Positions 4,950 through 5,016 of a DNA stretch of 5,016 nt are shown in pieces (position 1 is the first letter of the stretch; the number at the start of each line of letters is the position of its first letter). The DNA lies in contig JAZBPA010000034.1 of assembly GCA_036351435.1 (NCBI GenBank), positions 1 through 5,016 on the forward strand. Reading direction: 5' to 3'. The translations under genes and the position numbers were made by a program. The notes under the pieces were generated by a model, which did not search any database, was not told where the DNA came from, and saw nothing but the letters and a program-made list of their open reading frames with translations. The stretch comes from JAAUQA01 sp036351435. GTDB taxonomy: Bacteria; Pseudomonadota; Gammaproteobacteria; Competibacterales; Competibacteraceae.

Positions 4950-5016
4950 GGATCGGCCTCCCGTTCAAGCTGCTCCTGTAATATCTGTTCGTCGGGTACG
5001 TCAAGCCGCAGCGATT
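4946..5016 (-). CDS. C-terminal tail of an upstream gene, cut by the window edge
   Basis: The last 22 codons of an open frame read SLRLDVPDEQ then ILQEQLEREADP and stop at TGA (4948-4946). The frame overlaps the kinase start as ATGA, a typical sign of translational coupling, and is open to the window edge. The tail is acidic and helical and gives no family identity. The operon therefore starts further right, and the missing gene may be the sensor partner or another signalling component. Confidence 0.7.
   Translation of the reverse strand, partial: SLRLDVPDEQILQEQLEREADP

Overview
The window looks like chromosomal DNA of a gammaproteobacterium. The basis is a BarA/GacS-type hybrid sensor kinase, strong AGGAGGTGA-like ribosome binding sites, sigma70-like promoter hexamers and moderate GC. 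The species cannot be named. Every protein gene I support lies on the minus strand, so the region is transcribed from right to left. The only clear plus-strand unit is a very short promoter-to-terminator cassette at the left edge.

Right half (5016 to 1755): the tail of an unidentified gene overlaps, by ATGA, a 667-residue membrane hybrid histidine kinase (sensor domain, HAMP, HisKA, HATPase, REC; no Hpt). A 106-base gap follows, then a 360-residue protein that I read as Hpt-REC-ANTAR. Together the two proteins hold every module of a His-Asp-His-Asp phosphorelay. The kinase and its receiver are on the membrane. The phosphotransfer histidine, the final receiver and a putative RNA-binding antitermination domain are in the second, soluble protein. 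BarA-type kinases normally carry their own Hpt, so the split and the ANTAR fusion are unusual.

Middle (1754 to 1501): 254 bases without a gene. They hold a sigma70-like promoter just after the regulator's stop codon, about 100 nt of highly foldable RNA, an intrinsic terminator (1605-1576), two more hairpins (one with a UUCG loop, one whose G-U wobbles favour the minus strand) and the ribosome binding site of the next gene. The terminator's 5' arm can instead pair with a segment 50 nt upstream, and that segment can be held in a third hairpin. This is the layout of a transcription attenuator. An ANTAR-type antitermination protein is encoded immediately upstream, so the most interesting hypothesis is that the phosphorelay controls readthrough of this terminator into the small genes. 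I could not find the classical ANTAR RNA signature (paired hexaloops with A at position 1 and G at position 4), so the link rests on position and architecture only.

Left part (1500 to 225): two small unknown genes, 82 and 131 codons, 3 bases apart with good ribosome binding sites, then a 151-base gap with an inverted repeat, then an unknown 158-codon gene. Left edge (1-224): a sigma70-like promoter whose -10 sits in a perfect palindrome, flanked by a 17-base imperfect inverted repeat, and a strong terminator about 65 bases downstream. This is a candidate small RNA.
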